From contig NZ_LGQZ01000107.1 of assembly GCF_003116015.1 (NCBI RefSeq), positions 62,001 through 126,000 on the forward strand: a stretch of 64,000 nt of DNA. Direction: 5' to 3'. Source of the stretch: Azospirillum sp. TSO22-1. GTDB lineage: Bacteria > Pseudomonadota > Alphaproteobacteria > Azospirillales > Azospirillaceae. Of the stretch, positions 10,180 through 18,473 are shown piece by piece. The first letter of the stretch is position 1. Every line of letters starts with the position of its first letter. The translations under genes and the position numbers were made by a program. The notes beneath the pieces were generated by a model. The model saw only the letters and a list, made by a program, of their open reading frames with translations, was not told the origin of the DNA and made no database searches.

Positions 10180-10189
10180 CAATTAGTTG
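10180..10189. promoter_or_regulatory. CAATTARTTG operator copy 2
   Basis: CAATTAGTTG lies 62 bp upstream of the start codon of the binding-protein gene at 10252. It is identical to the copy at 5508. The spacing would suit an activator site close to a -35 region with a short leader, as for class II Crp/Fnr promoters; that reading is inference. Confidence 0.55.
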
Positions 10190-10251
10190 GCCGACAGCGG
10201 CTTGGCTGTTCCGGCACGCTGCCCCATCGAGGCCACCAGAGGAACGAGACC

Positions 10252-11628
10252 ATGCCGAGCACCGCCCCCTTCCCGATGCTGCGCGCCGCCCTGGCGGCCG
10301 GCGTCCTGATCGCCGCGCCCGCGGCGGCGGAGACCATCGACATCACCGTCGGCCACCAGAGCATGTGCACCGACACCTACACCGCCGGCATCGTGGTGAA
10401 GGAGCTGAAGCTCTTGGAGAAGCACCTGCCGCGCGACGGCAAGTACGCCAAGGCCGACTACAACGTGGTGTGGAGCGACTACGCCTCGGGCGGGCCGATC
10501 ACCAACCAGATGCTGGCCGGCAAGCTGAGCTTCGGCGTGATGGGCGACTTCCCGCTGGTGGTGAACGGCGCGAAGTTCCAGGAGACCAAGAGCCTGCGCA
10601 CCATCGTGGTGGCCGGCACCGGCTACAACCTCAAGGGCTCCGGCAACGCCCTGGTGGTGCCGGCGGCCTCGACCGCGCACAGCCTGGAGGACCTCAAGGG
10701 CAAGGCGGTGTCCACTCCGGTCGGCAGCGCCGCCTGGGGCATGCTGGTGAAGGCGCTGCAGGACAAACAGATCCCGCTGTCCGCCATCGAGCTGAAGAAC
10801 CAGGCGCCGGCGGTCGGCGCCGCCAACATCGCCACCGGCAAGATCGACGCGCACGCCGACTTCTGCCCCTGGTCGGAGATCATGGAGTTCCGCGGCACCG
10901 GGCGGAAGATCTACGACGGCAGCGAGGGCGGCGTGCCCTACCTGCACGGCCTCGTGGTGCGCGCCGACTTCGCCGAGGCGCACCCGGAGGTCGTCACCGC
11001 CTTCGTCAAGGCCATCGTCGACGCCGGCCGCTGGATCGAGGAGGACCCGCTGCGCGCCACCGAGGCGCTGGAGAAGTGGACCGGCGTCGAGAAGGAGGTG
11101 CTGTACATCTACTTCTCCAAGGGCGGCCACCTGACGCTCGACCCGACGCTGAAGGCGCAGTGGATCGACACGCTGAAGGCCGACCACGGCGTGCTCGCCA
11201 AGGAGAAGCTGGCGCCGGCGCTGAACGTCGACGACTTCGTGACCGAGGCGTACCTGAAGACGGCCTACGCCGAACTGGGCCTCGACTACGCGGCGCAGAA
11301 GGCGAAGCTGGTCGATCCCTCCACCGCCAACGCCGGCCGGCCCAGCGAGGTCTGGCACGCCCGCGACGGCATCACCAGCTACCCGACGCCGAGGGAGTTC
11401 CTGAAGGCGGTGGCCGGCTTCCAGGCGACCGGGGCAAAGCTGAACGCCACCTACGTCTACGACCGCGAGACCGGCCTGAAGCTGTTCGGCAAGACCGCCT
11501 TCTTCGTGCAGGGCAAGGACGGCGAGTTCGCCACCTTCCTGCGCAAGGGCGAGGCCGAGGCGCACGCCGCCAAGGCCGGCGGCAAGGTGCTGAGCTTCGA
11601 CGAAGCCGTCGCCAGCGCCGCGTCATGA
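10252..11628 (+). CDS. ABC transporter substrate-binding protein (NrtA/SsuA type) with NosL-like C-terminal extension
   Basis: The protein has 458 residues, longer than the usual 310-350 for this family. A Sec signal peptide spans about residues 1-25, ending in APAAA. Residues 28-390 look like a nitrate/sulfonate/bicarbonate binding protein (GHQSMCTDTY, ITNQMLAGKLSFGVMGDFP). The last 60 residues (LNATYVYDRETG, then GGKVLSFDEAV) resemble the copper-binding NosL domain ending GGRVL.FDE, so this may be a fusion. It begins an operon with permease 11625, membrane protein 12458, SCO1 13054, cytochrome c 13662 and ATPase 14249. A CAATTAGTTG site precedes it. Periplasmic capture of an unknown, possibly metal- or sulfur-containing, anion is inferred. 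Confidence 0.85.
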   Translation: MPSTAPFPMLRAALAAGVLIAAPAAAETIDITVGHQSMCTDTYTAGIVVKELKLLEKHLPRDGKYAKADYNVVWSDYASGGPITNQMLAGKLSFGVMGDFPLVVNGAKFQETKSLRTIVVAGTGYNLKGSGNALVVPAASTAHSLEDLKGKAVSTPVGSAAWGMLVKALQDKQIPLSAIELKNQAPAVGAANIATGKIDAHADFCPWSEIMEFRGTGRKIYDGSEGGVPYLHGLVVRADFAEAHPEVVTAFVKAIVDAGRWIEEDPLRATEALEKWTGVEKEVLYIYFSKGGHLTLDPTLKAQWIDTLKADHGVLAKEKLAPALNVDDFVTEAYLKTAYAELGLDYAAQKAKLVDPSTANAGRPSEVWHARDGITSYPTPREFLKAVAGFQATGAKLNATYVYDRETGLKLFGKTAFFVQGKDGEFATFLRKGEAEAHAAKAGGKVLSFDEAVASAAS

Positions 11629-12461
11629 CCGCGCTCGCGGTGTCGCCCCCCGGCCGGGCCGCGCCCGCCCACCCGCGCCGCGCCCGGCTCGCCGGTGCGG
11701 CGCGGAGCCTCGGGCTGCGCCTCGCGGCGCTGCTCGCCGGCCTCTGGCTGTGGCACTGGGGGGCGACCCACGAGGTCGATCTCTACATCCGCTTCCAGAA
11801 CGTCCCGGCACCGCTCGCGGTGGGTGAAGCGTTCCTGAAGCACCTGGCCGATCCGGTCTTCTACCGGCACATCCTGGTCAGCCTGACGCGCATCCTGGTC
11901 GCCTACACCATCGCCGCCGGGCTGGGCATCGCCCTGGGGCTGGCCATGGGCCGCTCGCGCGTCGCCCGCGACCTGCTGATCCCCTACATCGAGATCCTCC
12001 GGCCGATCCCGGCGGTGGCCTGGATCCCGCTGGCGATCCTGATGTGGCCGACCGAGGAATCGTCCATCATCTACATCACCTTCCTGGGCGCGCTGTTCCC
12101 CATCGTCCTCAACACCGTGCACGGCGTCGAGCAGACGCCCGAGGTGCTGGTGCGCGCCGCCCGCTCGCTGGGGGCGCGGCGGGCCGCGGTCTTCCTGCAC
12201 GTGGTGCTGCCCGCCGCCCTGCCGGGCATCGCCGCCGGGCTCGCCATCGGCATGGGGGTGTCGTGGTTCTCGCTGCTGGCCGGCGAGATCATCAGCGGCC
12301 AGTACGGCATCGGCTACTTCACCTGGAACGCCTATTCGGTGATCAACTACCCGGACATCATCGTCGGCATGCTGGTAATCGGCTCGCTCGGCACGCTCTC
12401 CACCTGGCTGGTCCGCGCCGCCACCCGTCCGCTGATGGCGTGGCAGAGGAGGGCGCGGTGA
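11625..12461 (+). CDS. ABC transporter permease (SsuC/NrtB type)
   Basis: This 278-residue inner-membrane protein starts at an ATGA overlap with the binding-protein gene. It has about six transmembrane helices and a BPD_transp_1 domain. The EAA-type loop that contacts the ATPase is visible as VLVRAARSLGARRAAVF...LPAALPGI near residues 165-195. It is the partner of the binding protein at 10252 and the ATPase at 14249, which is placed four genes downstream instead of next to it. It overlaps the next gene by 4 bp (GTGA). Confidence 0.92.
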   Translation: MTALAVSPPGRAAPAHPRRARLAGAARSLGLRLAALLAGLWLWHWGATHEVDLYIRFQNVPAPLAVGEAFLKHLADPVFYRHILVSLTRILVAYTIAAGLGIALGLAMGRSRVARDLLIPYIEILRPIPAVAWIPLAILMWPTEESSIIYITFLGALFPIVLNTVHGVEQTPEVLVRAARSLGARRAAVFLHVVLPAALPGIAAGLAIGMGVSWFSLLAGEIISGQYGIGYFTWNAYSVINYPDIIVGMLVIGSLGTLSTWLVRAATRPLMAWQRRAR

Positions 12462-13057
12462 GCCTCGCCCGTTCCCTCGCTGCCGGCGCCGCGCTCGCCG
12501 TCGCCTTCCATGCCGCGCAGCTCGCGGCTCTGGTGGTGCGCTTCGAGGCGCTGCCGAACTTCGTCACGCTGCACGACTGGCCCGGCAACGTCGCGCGCAT
12601 CCTGCGCGCCACGCCCGCGTTGGCCGACGTGCCCGCCATCGCCGCCGAGGAGTGGCTGCTGGAGATCGGTTTCTTCAACACGTCCTACGGCAAGGGCATC
12701 ACCGAGTGGAGCCTCGCCGTGCTGCCGGCCAAGCTGGCCCTCGCCACCCTGGCCGGCGCCCTGCTGGCCGCGGCGGCGGGACGGCTGCGCGCCCTCCCGC
12801 CGGGGGCCTGCCGGCGCACCGGCGTTGCCGCGGCCGGTGCCGGGACGGCGCTCACCGCGCTGACCGGGGTCACCGTCTCCTGGGTGGCCTGCTGCGCGGC
12901 GCCGAGCTGGGTGGTCGGGCTGGCGGTGCTCGGCATGGGCGTCGGCACCGCCTTCGCGCTGCTGCCCTGGGGGCCGTGGCTGACCATGGCCGGCTTCGCG
13001 CTGCTGGCGGCCGGCGTGCTGCTGCCAGCGTGGGCGGCACAGCGGGGACGGGGATGA
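12458..13057 (+). CDS. uncharacterised membrane protein in the ABC/cytochrome operon
   Basis: The protein has 199 residues from GTG at 12458, inside the 4-bp overlap with the permease gene. It has an N-terminal hydrophobic helix (about residues 5-25), a periplasmic-looking segment of about 75 residues (LPNFVTLHDWPGN, then EEWLLEIGFFNTSYGKG), and four helices after residue 85. A CC pair lies near residue 147 (WVACCAAPSW). I do not recognise the family. It ends in an ATGA overlap with the SCO1 gene, so it is an integral part of this operon; the Cys pair and SCO1/NosL-like neighbours would fit a metal-related role, but that is speculation. Confidence 0.7.
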   Translation: MSLARSLAAGAALAVAFHAAQLAALVVRFEALPNFVTLHDWPGNVARILRATPALADVPAIAAEEWLLEIGFFNTSYGKGITEWSLAVLPAKLALATLAGALLAAAAGRLRALPPGACRRTGVAAAGAGTALTALTGVTVSWVACCAAPSWVVGLAVLGMGVGTAFALLPWGPWLTMAGFALLAAGVLLPAWAAQRGRG

Positions 13058-13665
13058 CCGCCATGCCGCATTGGTTCGCCGCCCTGCTCGCCCTCCTGAT
13101 GACCGCCGCGCCCGCGTGGGCCCGGCTCGACGGCATCCTGGTCGAGCCGCCCGCGGCGCTGCCCGCCTTCGCCCTGGAGGACCACGACGGCCGCCCCTTC
13201 ACGCCGGCGGCGCTGGCCGGGCGGTGGACGCTGGTCGCCGTCGGCTACACCAGCTGCCCGGACGTCTGCCCCTTCACGCTCGCCAACCTGGAGGCGGTGC
13301 GGGCCGAGCTGGCGACCACCACGGCGCCGGAGCGTTTGCCGCGCGTGGTCTTCCTGGCCGTCGATCCGGCCCGCGACCGACCGATTCTGCGCGACTACGT
13401 CCACCACTTCCACCCCGACTTCGTCGGCGTGACCGGCGGCGCGGAGGCCGTCGCGGTGCTGCTCGCCGGGCTCGACGCCAAAGCGGTGATCAGCCCGCCC
13501 GACGCCAACGGCGCCTACGAGGTGGCGCACAGCGCCGCCGTCGGCGTCGTGGCGCCGGACGGGCGTTTGGTCGCCAAGCTCTCCCCGCCCTTCGACCCGG
13601 CCGAGACCGCCGCGTTCCTCACCGGCCTGATCCGCGGCCTCGCGCGCGGGAGCGCCGCGCCATGA
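13054..13665 (+). CDS. SCO1/SenC family protein
   Basis: The protein has 203 residues with an N-terminal signal or anchor helix (about residues 5-22) and a thioredoxin-like fold. Cys68 and Cys72 in YTSCPDVCPF, and a distal histidine in EVAHSAAV, form the copper-binding/thiol-redox site of SCO proteins. They deliver copper to cuproenzymes or act as thiol reductases in the periplasm. ATG at 13054 overlaps the upstream stop (ATGA); an ATG at 13063 is an alternative. The neighbours are a diheme cytochrome and the NosL-like binding protein, which together suggest periplasmic metal/redox handling. Confidence 0.9.
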   Translation: MTAMPHWFAALLALLMTAAPAWARLDGILVEPPAALPAFALEDHDGRPFTPAALAGRWTLVAVGYTSCPDVCPFTLANLEAVRAELATTTAPERLPRVVFLAVDPARDRPILRDYVHHFHPDFVGVTGGAEAVAVLLAGLDAKAVISPPDANGAYEVAHSAAVGVVAPDGRLVAKLSPPFDPAETAAFLTGLIRGLARGSAAP

Positions 13666-14252
13666 CGGTTCGCCGGGTCATCCTCGCCGCGCTGCTGTCG
13701 GCGTCCCCCGGCGCCATGGCCGACACGCTGGTCACCGACGGGGCGCCGCCGTGGGAGATGTGCGGCGAGTGCCACGGGCTGGACGGGCTGAGCGCGGTGC
13801 CGCGCTTCCCGCGCCTCGCCGGGCAGGACCGCGCCTACATCGAGAAGCAGCTGCGCGACTTCCGCGCCGGCCGACGGCGCAACGACGGCGGGCAGATGTC
13901 CGGCTCGGTGTCCGAGCTGACCGACGAGACCATCCCCCCGGTCGCCGCGCACTTCAGCGCGCAGGCGCCCCTGCCCGCGTCGCCCGCTGGCGATCCGCGC
14001 GCGCGCCGGGTGATCGCCGAGGGCGACGCCGCGGCCGGCATCCCGCCCTGCCGGTCCTGCCACGGCACGGGCGCGCCACGTCTGGAAGGGCAGCACGCCG
14101 GCTATCTCGCCAAGCAGCTGCGCGACTTCCGCGATGGCCGGCGCGACAACGACGCGGACGGCGCCATGCGCGCGGTGGCGGCGCGGCTGAGCGACGCCGA
14201 CGTGGAGGCGCTGTCCCACGCCCTGCAGGATACGGAGACGACACGGCCATGA
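13662..14252 (+). CDS. diheme cytochrome c4-like protein
   Basis: The protein has 196 residues with a Sec signal (residues 1-20, ending AMA). Two heme-c sites are present: CGECH at 34-38 and CRSCH at 130-134. Each is followed by the repeated cytochrome-c4 pattern RLAGQDRAYIEKQLRDFRAG and RLEGQHAGYLAKQLRDFRDG, so the protein is an internal duplication. Such proteins carry electrons in the periplasm. It overlaps the SCO1 gene and the ATPase gene by 4 bp each. A cytochrome inside an ABC importer operon is unusual and suggests that the imported or bound compound is also oxidised or reduced in the periplasm. Confidence 0.9.
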   Translation: MTVRRVILAALLSASPGAMADTLVTDGAPPWEMCGECHGLDGLSAVPRFPRLAGQDRAYIEKQLRDFRAGRRRNDGGQMSGSVSELTDETIPPVAAHFSAQAPLPASPAGDPRARRVIAEGDAAAGIPPCRSCHGTGAPRLEGQHAGYLAKQLRDFRDGRRDNDADGAMRAVAARLSDADVEALSHALQDTETTRP

Positions 14253-15100
14253 CGCTCGCGACGGAACGCTCCCTCCCGCTGCGGCCCGGGCGGCCGGGCA
14301 AGGTCCACGTGGTGCGCGGCGCCCTGCGGCTGGAGGACGTCACCGTCCGCTTCGGCGCGGACGCCGTGGCGGTCTCCGGCGTGTCGCTGACGGTCGAGCC
14401 GGGCGAGTTCGTCTGCCTGCTCGGCCCCAGCGGCTGCGGCAAGTCGACGCTGCTGAACGCGGTCGCCGGCTATGTCGAACCGTCGGAGGGCCGCATCCGG
14501 CTGGACGGCGCGCCGGTCGCCGGCCCGGGGCCGGACCGCGGCATGGTGTTCCAGCAATACTCCCTGTTCCCGTGGAAGTCGGTGCTGGAGAACGTCGCCT
14601 TTGGTCCGCGTATGTCGGGCCACGGCCGCGCCGAGGCGCGCCTGCTGGCCGGGCAGTTCCTCGACATGGTCGGCCTGTCCGGCCACGCGCGCCGCTACCC
14701 GGCGGAACTGTCGGGCGGCATGCAGCAGCGCGTCAGCATCGCCCGCGCGCTCGCCAACTACCCCGCGGTGCTGCTGATGGACGAGCCGTTCGGCGCGCTC
14801 GACGCGCAGACGCGCGCCATGATGCAGGAGGCGCTGCTGTCGCTGTGGGGGCAGACCGGGACGACGGTCCTCTTCGTCACCCATGACATCGACGAGGCGC
14901 TGTTCCTCGCCGACCGCGTGGTGGTGATGGGCACGGCACCCGGCCGCATCGTCGCCGACCTGCCCGTCGCCCTGCCCCGCCCGCGGCACGCCGACCTCGT
15001 CCTCGACCCCGCCTTCCTGGAGATGAAGAGGCGCTGCCTGGAGCTGATCCGCCGGGAAAGCCTGAAGGCCTTCGACGGGCAGGCCGGCGCGGGGATCTGA
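14249..15100 (+). CDS. ABC transporter ATP-binding protein (SsuB/NrtD family)
   Basis: The protein has 283 residues with Walker A GPSGCGKST, Q-loop VFQQYSLFPW, signature LSGGMQQR, Walker B LLMDEP and switch histidine FVTHDIDEAL. It is the energy-coupling subunit for the permease at 11625. The N-terminal 30 residues extend beyond the usual start, and the first ATG overlaps the cytochrome stop. Its stop is separated by a single base from the stop of the convergent Crp/Fnr gene. Confidence 0.93.
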   Translation: MTLATERSLPLRPGRPGKVHVVRGALRLEDVTVRFGADAVAVSGVSLTVEPGEFVCLLGPSGCGKSTLLNAVAGYVEPSEGRIRLDGAPVAGPGPDRGMVFQQYSLFPWKSVLENVAFGPRMSGHGRAEARLLAGQFLDMVGLSGHARRYPAELSGGMQQRVSIARALANYPAVLLMDEPFGALDAQTRAMMQEALLSLWGQTGTTVLFVTHDIDEALFLADRVVVMGTAPGRIVADLPVALPRPRHADLVLDPAFLEMKRRCLELIRRESLKAFDGQAGAGI

Positions 15101-15101
15101 A

Positions 15102-15836
15102 TCATCCGGCGAAGCGGCGCAGGCGGTCCTCGTCGAGGATGAGGATCCTGTTCGGGCTGATGCCGATCATGCCCTGCTCGCGGAAACGTTCCAGCGTGGC
15201 GGTGACCCATTGCCGGGTGACGCCGACCATCTTGGCCAATTCCTCCTGCGTCAGGGTGCGGCCGATGGCGACGCCCTCCGGCACCCGCCGCCCGTCCAGC
15301 CCGGCCATCAGCAGCAGCAGCTGCGCCAGCCGCTCCGCCGCCGAGCGCGTGCCCAGCATGTGGATCAGCGCCGAGTAGCACTTGCCCTTGTGAACCAGCG
15401 CCTGCACCAGCGCCACCGCGAGGCGCGGGATGCTCTCCATCAGCCGGCGCAGCTCCGGCCCGCGGACGTGCAGCACCTGGCTGTTGCGCACCGCCTGACC
15501 CGACCAGACGTGCGGGCTGCCGCCGAACAGCTCCGGCCCGCCGACGAAGTTGCCGGGCGACCAGTAGGCCAGCGTGATCTCGCGCCCCGACGGCCCGAGG
15601 TAGTAGGTGCGCACCTGCCCCGACAGGATGATGAAGATGCCGTCGTGCGGCATGCCCTGCTGGAACACCATCTCGCCAGGGCGGTAGCCGCGCACCGTGG
15701 CGGCGGCGCACACCGCCGCGCACTCCTCGTCGGTCAGGTTGCCGAGCAGGTTTGTGTCATACCCGCCGGTCTCCTCCTCGTACAGGCGCAGCGAGGGATT
15801 CGGCTTGATGCGGGCTGCTTCCAGGGGAACGGGCAT
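15102..15836 (-). CDS. Crp/Fnr family transcriptional regulator
   Basis: The protein has 244 residues. Residues about 30-145 form a cyclic-nucleotide-binding-type sensor domain (GEMVFQQGMPHDGIFIILSG), followed by a long dimer helix and a C-terminal HTH (LTQEELAKMVGVTRQWVTAT, about residues 191-212). There is no N-terminal cysteine cluster like that of FNR, so the signal is not oxygen through an Fe-S cluster of the FNR type. The recognition-helix segment VTRQWV differs from the FNR ESVSR motif, so a different DNA site is expected. It is divergent from the amidase operon, with the palindrome CAATTAATTG between them, and is the best candidate to bind the three such sites in this window. Confidence 0.9.
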   Translation of the reverse strand: MPVPLEAARIKPNPSLRLYEEETGGYDTNLLGNLTDEECAAVCAAATVRGYRPGEMVFQQGMPHDGIFIILSGQVRTYYLGPSGREITLAYWSPGNFVGGPELFGGSPHVWSGQAVRNSQVLHVRGPELRRLMESIPRLAVALVQALVHKGKCYSALIHMLGTRSAAERLAQLLLLMAGLDGRRVPEGVAIGRTLTQEELAKMVGVTRQWVTATLERFREQGMIGISPNRILILDEDRLRRFAG

Positions 15837-16023
15837 CGATATCTCCAGGTGGCTTTCGCGGCCGGGGCATCCAGCGTCGCACGCAATTTCCTACTTATCA
15901 AGTATGTTTATATGTCTATTTAACCTGCATGCCTGGCGGCATGAGCGGCGCAATTAATTGCTTTCACACCAACACAAGTGGGTTTTAGCGTCGTGCGTCC
16001 ATCCACACGACCCGAGGCCCCGC
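15837..16023. promoter_or_regulatory. divergent promoter region, Crp/Fnr gene and amidase operon
   Basis: This spacer between divergent genes has an AT-rich stretch at 15890-15965 that stands out from the GC-rich surroundings. It contains a perfect palindrome GCAATTAATTGC at 15950-15961, TATGTCTATTTAAC at 15911-15924 and several TATA-like steps. The layout suits autoregulation of the regulator together with control of the amidase/transport operon. Confidence 0.5.
15951..15960. promoter_or_regulatory. CAATTARTTG operator copy 3 (perfect palindrome)
   Basis: CAATTAATTG, extended to a 12-bp perfect palindrome GCAATTAATTGC, lies 64 bp upstream of the amidase start at 16024 and 115 bp from the regulator start at 15836. 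It differs from the other two copies only in the symmetric central base. Confidence 0.6.
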
Positions 16024-17403
16024 ATGCCGACGCACGACGTCACCCAGCTCAGCGCCACCGACCTGTCGGAGGCCTACCGCACCCGCCGGCTGTCGCCGCT
16101 CGAGGTGACCCGCGCGGTCCTCGACCGTATCGCCGCGCTCGACCCGCAGGTCAACGCGTTCGCTCATCTCGACGCCGACTCCGCTCTCGACGCGGCGCGG
16201 GCGTCGGAGCGGCGCTGGGCGCGCGGCGAGCCGCTGGGGGCGGTGGACGGCGTGCCGGCGGCGGTGAAGGACCTGCTGCTGGCCAAGGGCTGGCCGACCC
16301 TGCGCGGCAGCCTCGCCGTGGAGCGCGAGCAGCCCTGGGACGAGGACGCCCCGGCCGTCGCCCGCCTGCGCGAGCAGGGGGCGGTGCTGCTCGGCAAGAC
16401 CACCACGGCCGAGTTCGGCACCAAGGGGGCCACCGACAACGCGCTGACCGGAATCACCCGCAACCCGTGGAACACGGCCAAGACGCCGGGCGGCAGCAGC
16501 GGCGGCTCGGCGGTGGCGGCGGCTCTCGGCTTCGGGCCGATCCAGATCGCCACCGACGGCGGCGGCTCGATCCGCCAGCCGGCCTCCTTCACCGGACTGG
16601 TCGGGTTCAAGCCGACCTTCGGCGTGGTGCCCGGCTACCCGTCGTCGTTCCGCGGCTCGCTGTTCCACGTCGGCCCCATCGCCCGCTCGGTGGAAGACGT
16701 GGCGCTGATCCTCAACGCCATCGCCCGGCCGGACGAACGCGACTGGTTCGCCCTGCCCTCCGACGGCCGTGACTGGCGGCTAGGGCTGGACAGCGGCGTC
16801 GAGGGGCTGCGCATCGCCTTCAGCCCCGACCTCGGCTACGCCAGCGTCGATCCCGAGGTGGCGGCCGTCGTCGCCGACGCGGTCCGCGTCTTCACCGACC
16901 TCGGCGCCACGGTCGAGCGCGCCGATCCCGGCTTCGCCGACCCGTTCCACATCTTCTCCGGCCTGTCGGCCGCCGGCGCGGCGCGGCTGGTCGAGGCGCT
17001 GCCGGAGGAGCGCCGCGCGCTGATCGGCCCGGAGCTGCGCGCCGCCTGGGAGTTCGGCCGCACCATCGACGTCGATGCCTACATCACCCTGAACGAGGAG
17101 CGGGCGGCGCTCGGCCGCCATCTCAACCGCTTCCACCGCGACTGGGACCTGCTGGTCACCCCGACCACGCCGGTCGCGGCGCCGGACGTGGGCGCCGCCC
17201 CGGCGCGCTCCTCCTTCACCTACCCGTTCAACCTCACCAAGCAGCCGGCGGTGTCGGTCCCCGCCGGGTTCACCGAGGCCGGGCTGCCGGTCGGCCTCCA
17301 GATCGTCGGGCCGCGCCCGCACGGCGACACCCTGGTCCTGCGGGCGGCCCGCGCCTTCGAGCGGGCGCGCCCGATCCGGCTGCCGACCACGGTCAACGGC
17401 TGA
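16024..17403 (+). CDS. amidase signature family amidase
   Basis: The protein has 459 residues. The catalytic triad of the amidase signature family is visible as Lys82 (AAVKDLLL), cis-Ser158 (PGGSSGGS) and Ser182 (DGGGSIRQPAS). These enzymes hydrolyse amides to carboxylic acid and ammonia. The start at 16024 begins a co-directional run with a binding protein, an ATPase, a permease and a second amidase, so the operon may import an amide-containing compound and split it. The substrate is unknown. Confidence 0.9.
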   Translation: MPTHDVTQLSATDLSEAYRTRRLSPLEVTRAVLDRIAALDPQVNAFAHLDADSALDAARASERRWARGEPLGAVDGVPAAVKDLLLAKGWPTLRGSLAVEREQPWDEDAPAVARLREQGAVLLGKTTTAEFGTKGATDNALTGITRNPWNTAKTPGGSSGGSAVAAALGFGPIQIATDGGGSIRQPASFTGLVGFKPTFGVVPGYPSSFRGSLFHVGPIARSVEDVALILNAIARPDERDWFALPSDGRDWRLGLDSGVEGLRIAFSPDLGYASVDPEVAAVVADAVRVFTDLGATVERADPGFADPFHIFSGLSAAGAARLVEALPEERRALIGPELRAAWEFGRTIDVDAYITLNEERAALGRHLNRFHRDWDLLVTPTTPVAAPDVGAAPARSSFTYPFNLTKQPAVSVPAGFTEAGLPVGLQIVGPRPHGDTLVLRAARAFERARPIRLPTTVNG

Positions 17404-17438
17404 CGATCCAATTCCACAGAGCATCCATGGGGACGGTC

Positions 17439-18473
17439 ATGAGCGACAGCATTCTCTCCACCATCGGCGCCGCCCTGGCCACGGCGGCGCGCCGCCTGCA
17501 TGCCAACCTCAATTGGGCGGCCGGCATCGCCGCGGTCGCCCTGATGGCGGCGCAGGCGCAGCCCGCCAGGGCGCAGGACATCACCATCGGCGAGGGCATC
17601 GCCATCGGCTGGGGCCAGTTCTTCGTCGCCGACGAGCGCAAGCTGTGGGAGCAGGAGGGCCTCAACCCGAAGATCATCCAGTTCGCCTCCGGCCGGCTGG
17701 TGCTGGAGGCGGTGGCCGGCGGGCACGTGACGGTGGGCACGGCGGCGGAGACGCCGGTGATGTTCGCAGCGGTGAACAACCTGCCGATCCGGGTCATCGG
17801 CACGCTCAACCGCTACGAGCCGTTCGAGCTGGCGGCGGTCAAGGACATCAAGACCATCCAGGACATCAAGGGCCGCAAGATCGGCTATTCGCAGGGCACC
17901 AACGCCCACTACTACCTGCACAAGCTGCTGGACCGGGCGGGCCTGAAGCTGTCCGACGTCACCCCGGTCAGCCTCAACCCCGGCGACTTCGTCGCCAGCC
18001 TGACCAACGGCGCCATCGACGCCTTCATCTGGACCGAGCCGCACCTCAGCCAAGCGCTGGCGCAGGGCGGCGGCAAGGTGCACCGCATCGCCACGCCCGG
18101 CCTCTACAGCACCTTCTCCAGCATCATCACCCACCAGAAGGTCGTCGACGAGACCCCGGAGCTGCTGGTGAAGGCGCTGCGGGCGCTGATCGCCGCCGAC
18201 CGGGTCGCCCGCGACAACCCGGACGAGGCGGTCGGCTACGCTGCCACCCGCGTCAAGCTCGACCCGCAGATCGCCAAACAGGTGTGGCCGACGCTGAACC
18301 TCGCCATCGACCTCGACCGCGAGGCCCTGACGCGCGAGTTGGAGAGCCAGGCCAAGTGGGCCATCGCCAACAACCTCGTGCGTCCCGACGCCAGGCTGCC
18401 GGACTTCAACGCGGTGCTGGTGTCGAAGCCGCTGGAGACCGCCCGCGGCCAGCTCAAGGCGGCGCAGAAGTGA
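17439..18473 (+). CDS. ABC transporter substrate-binding protein (SsuA/TauA/NMT1 type)
   Basis: The protein has 344 residues with a Sec signal whose hydrophobic core is about residues 27-40 and which ends in ARAQD. The body matches NMT1/SsuA-like periplasmic binding proteins (ITIGEGIAIGWGQFFVADE, then EAVAGGHVTVGTAAETPVMFAAV). I chose ATG 17439 because GGGGA lies 6 bp ahead; ATG 17427 is in frame and would add four residues. It is preceded 35 bp by an amidase and overlaps the ATPase gene by a GTGA. It would feed an amide- or sulfonate-like ligand to the permease at 19290. Confidence 0.88.
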   Translation: MSDSILSTIGAALATAARRLHANLNWAAGIAAVALMAAQAQPARAQDITIGEGIAIGWGQFFVADERKLWEQEGLNPKIIQFASGRLVLEAVAGGHVTVGTAAETPVMFAAVNNLPIRVIGTLNRYEPFELAAVKDIKTIQDIKGRKIGYSQGTNAHYYLHKLLDRAGLKLSDVTPVSLNPGDFVASLTNGAIDAFIWTEPHLSQALAQGGGKVHRIATPGLYSTFSSIITHQKVVDETPELLVKALRALIAADRVARDNPDEAVGYAATRVKLDPQIAKQVWPTLNLAIDLDREALTRELESQAKWAIANNLVRPDARLPDFNAVLVSKPLETARGQLKAAQK

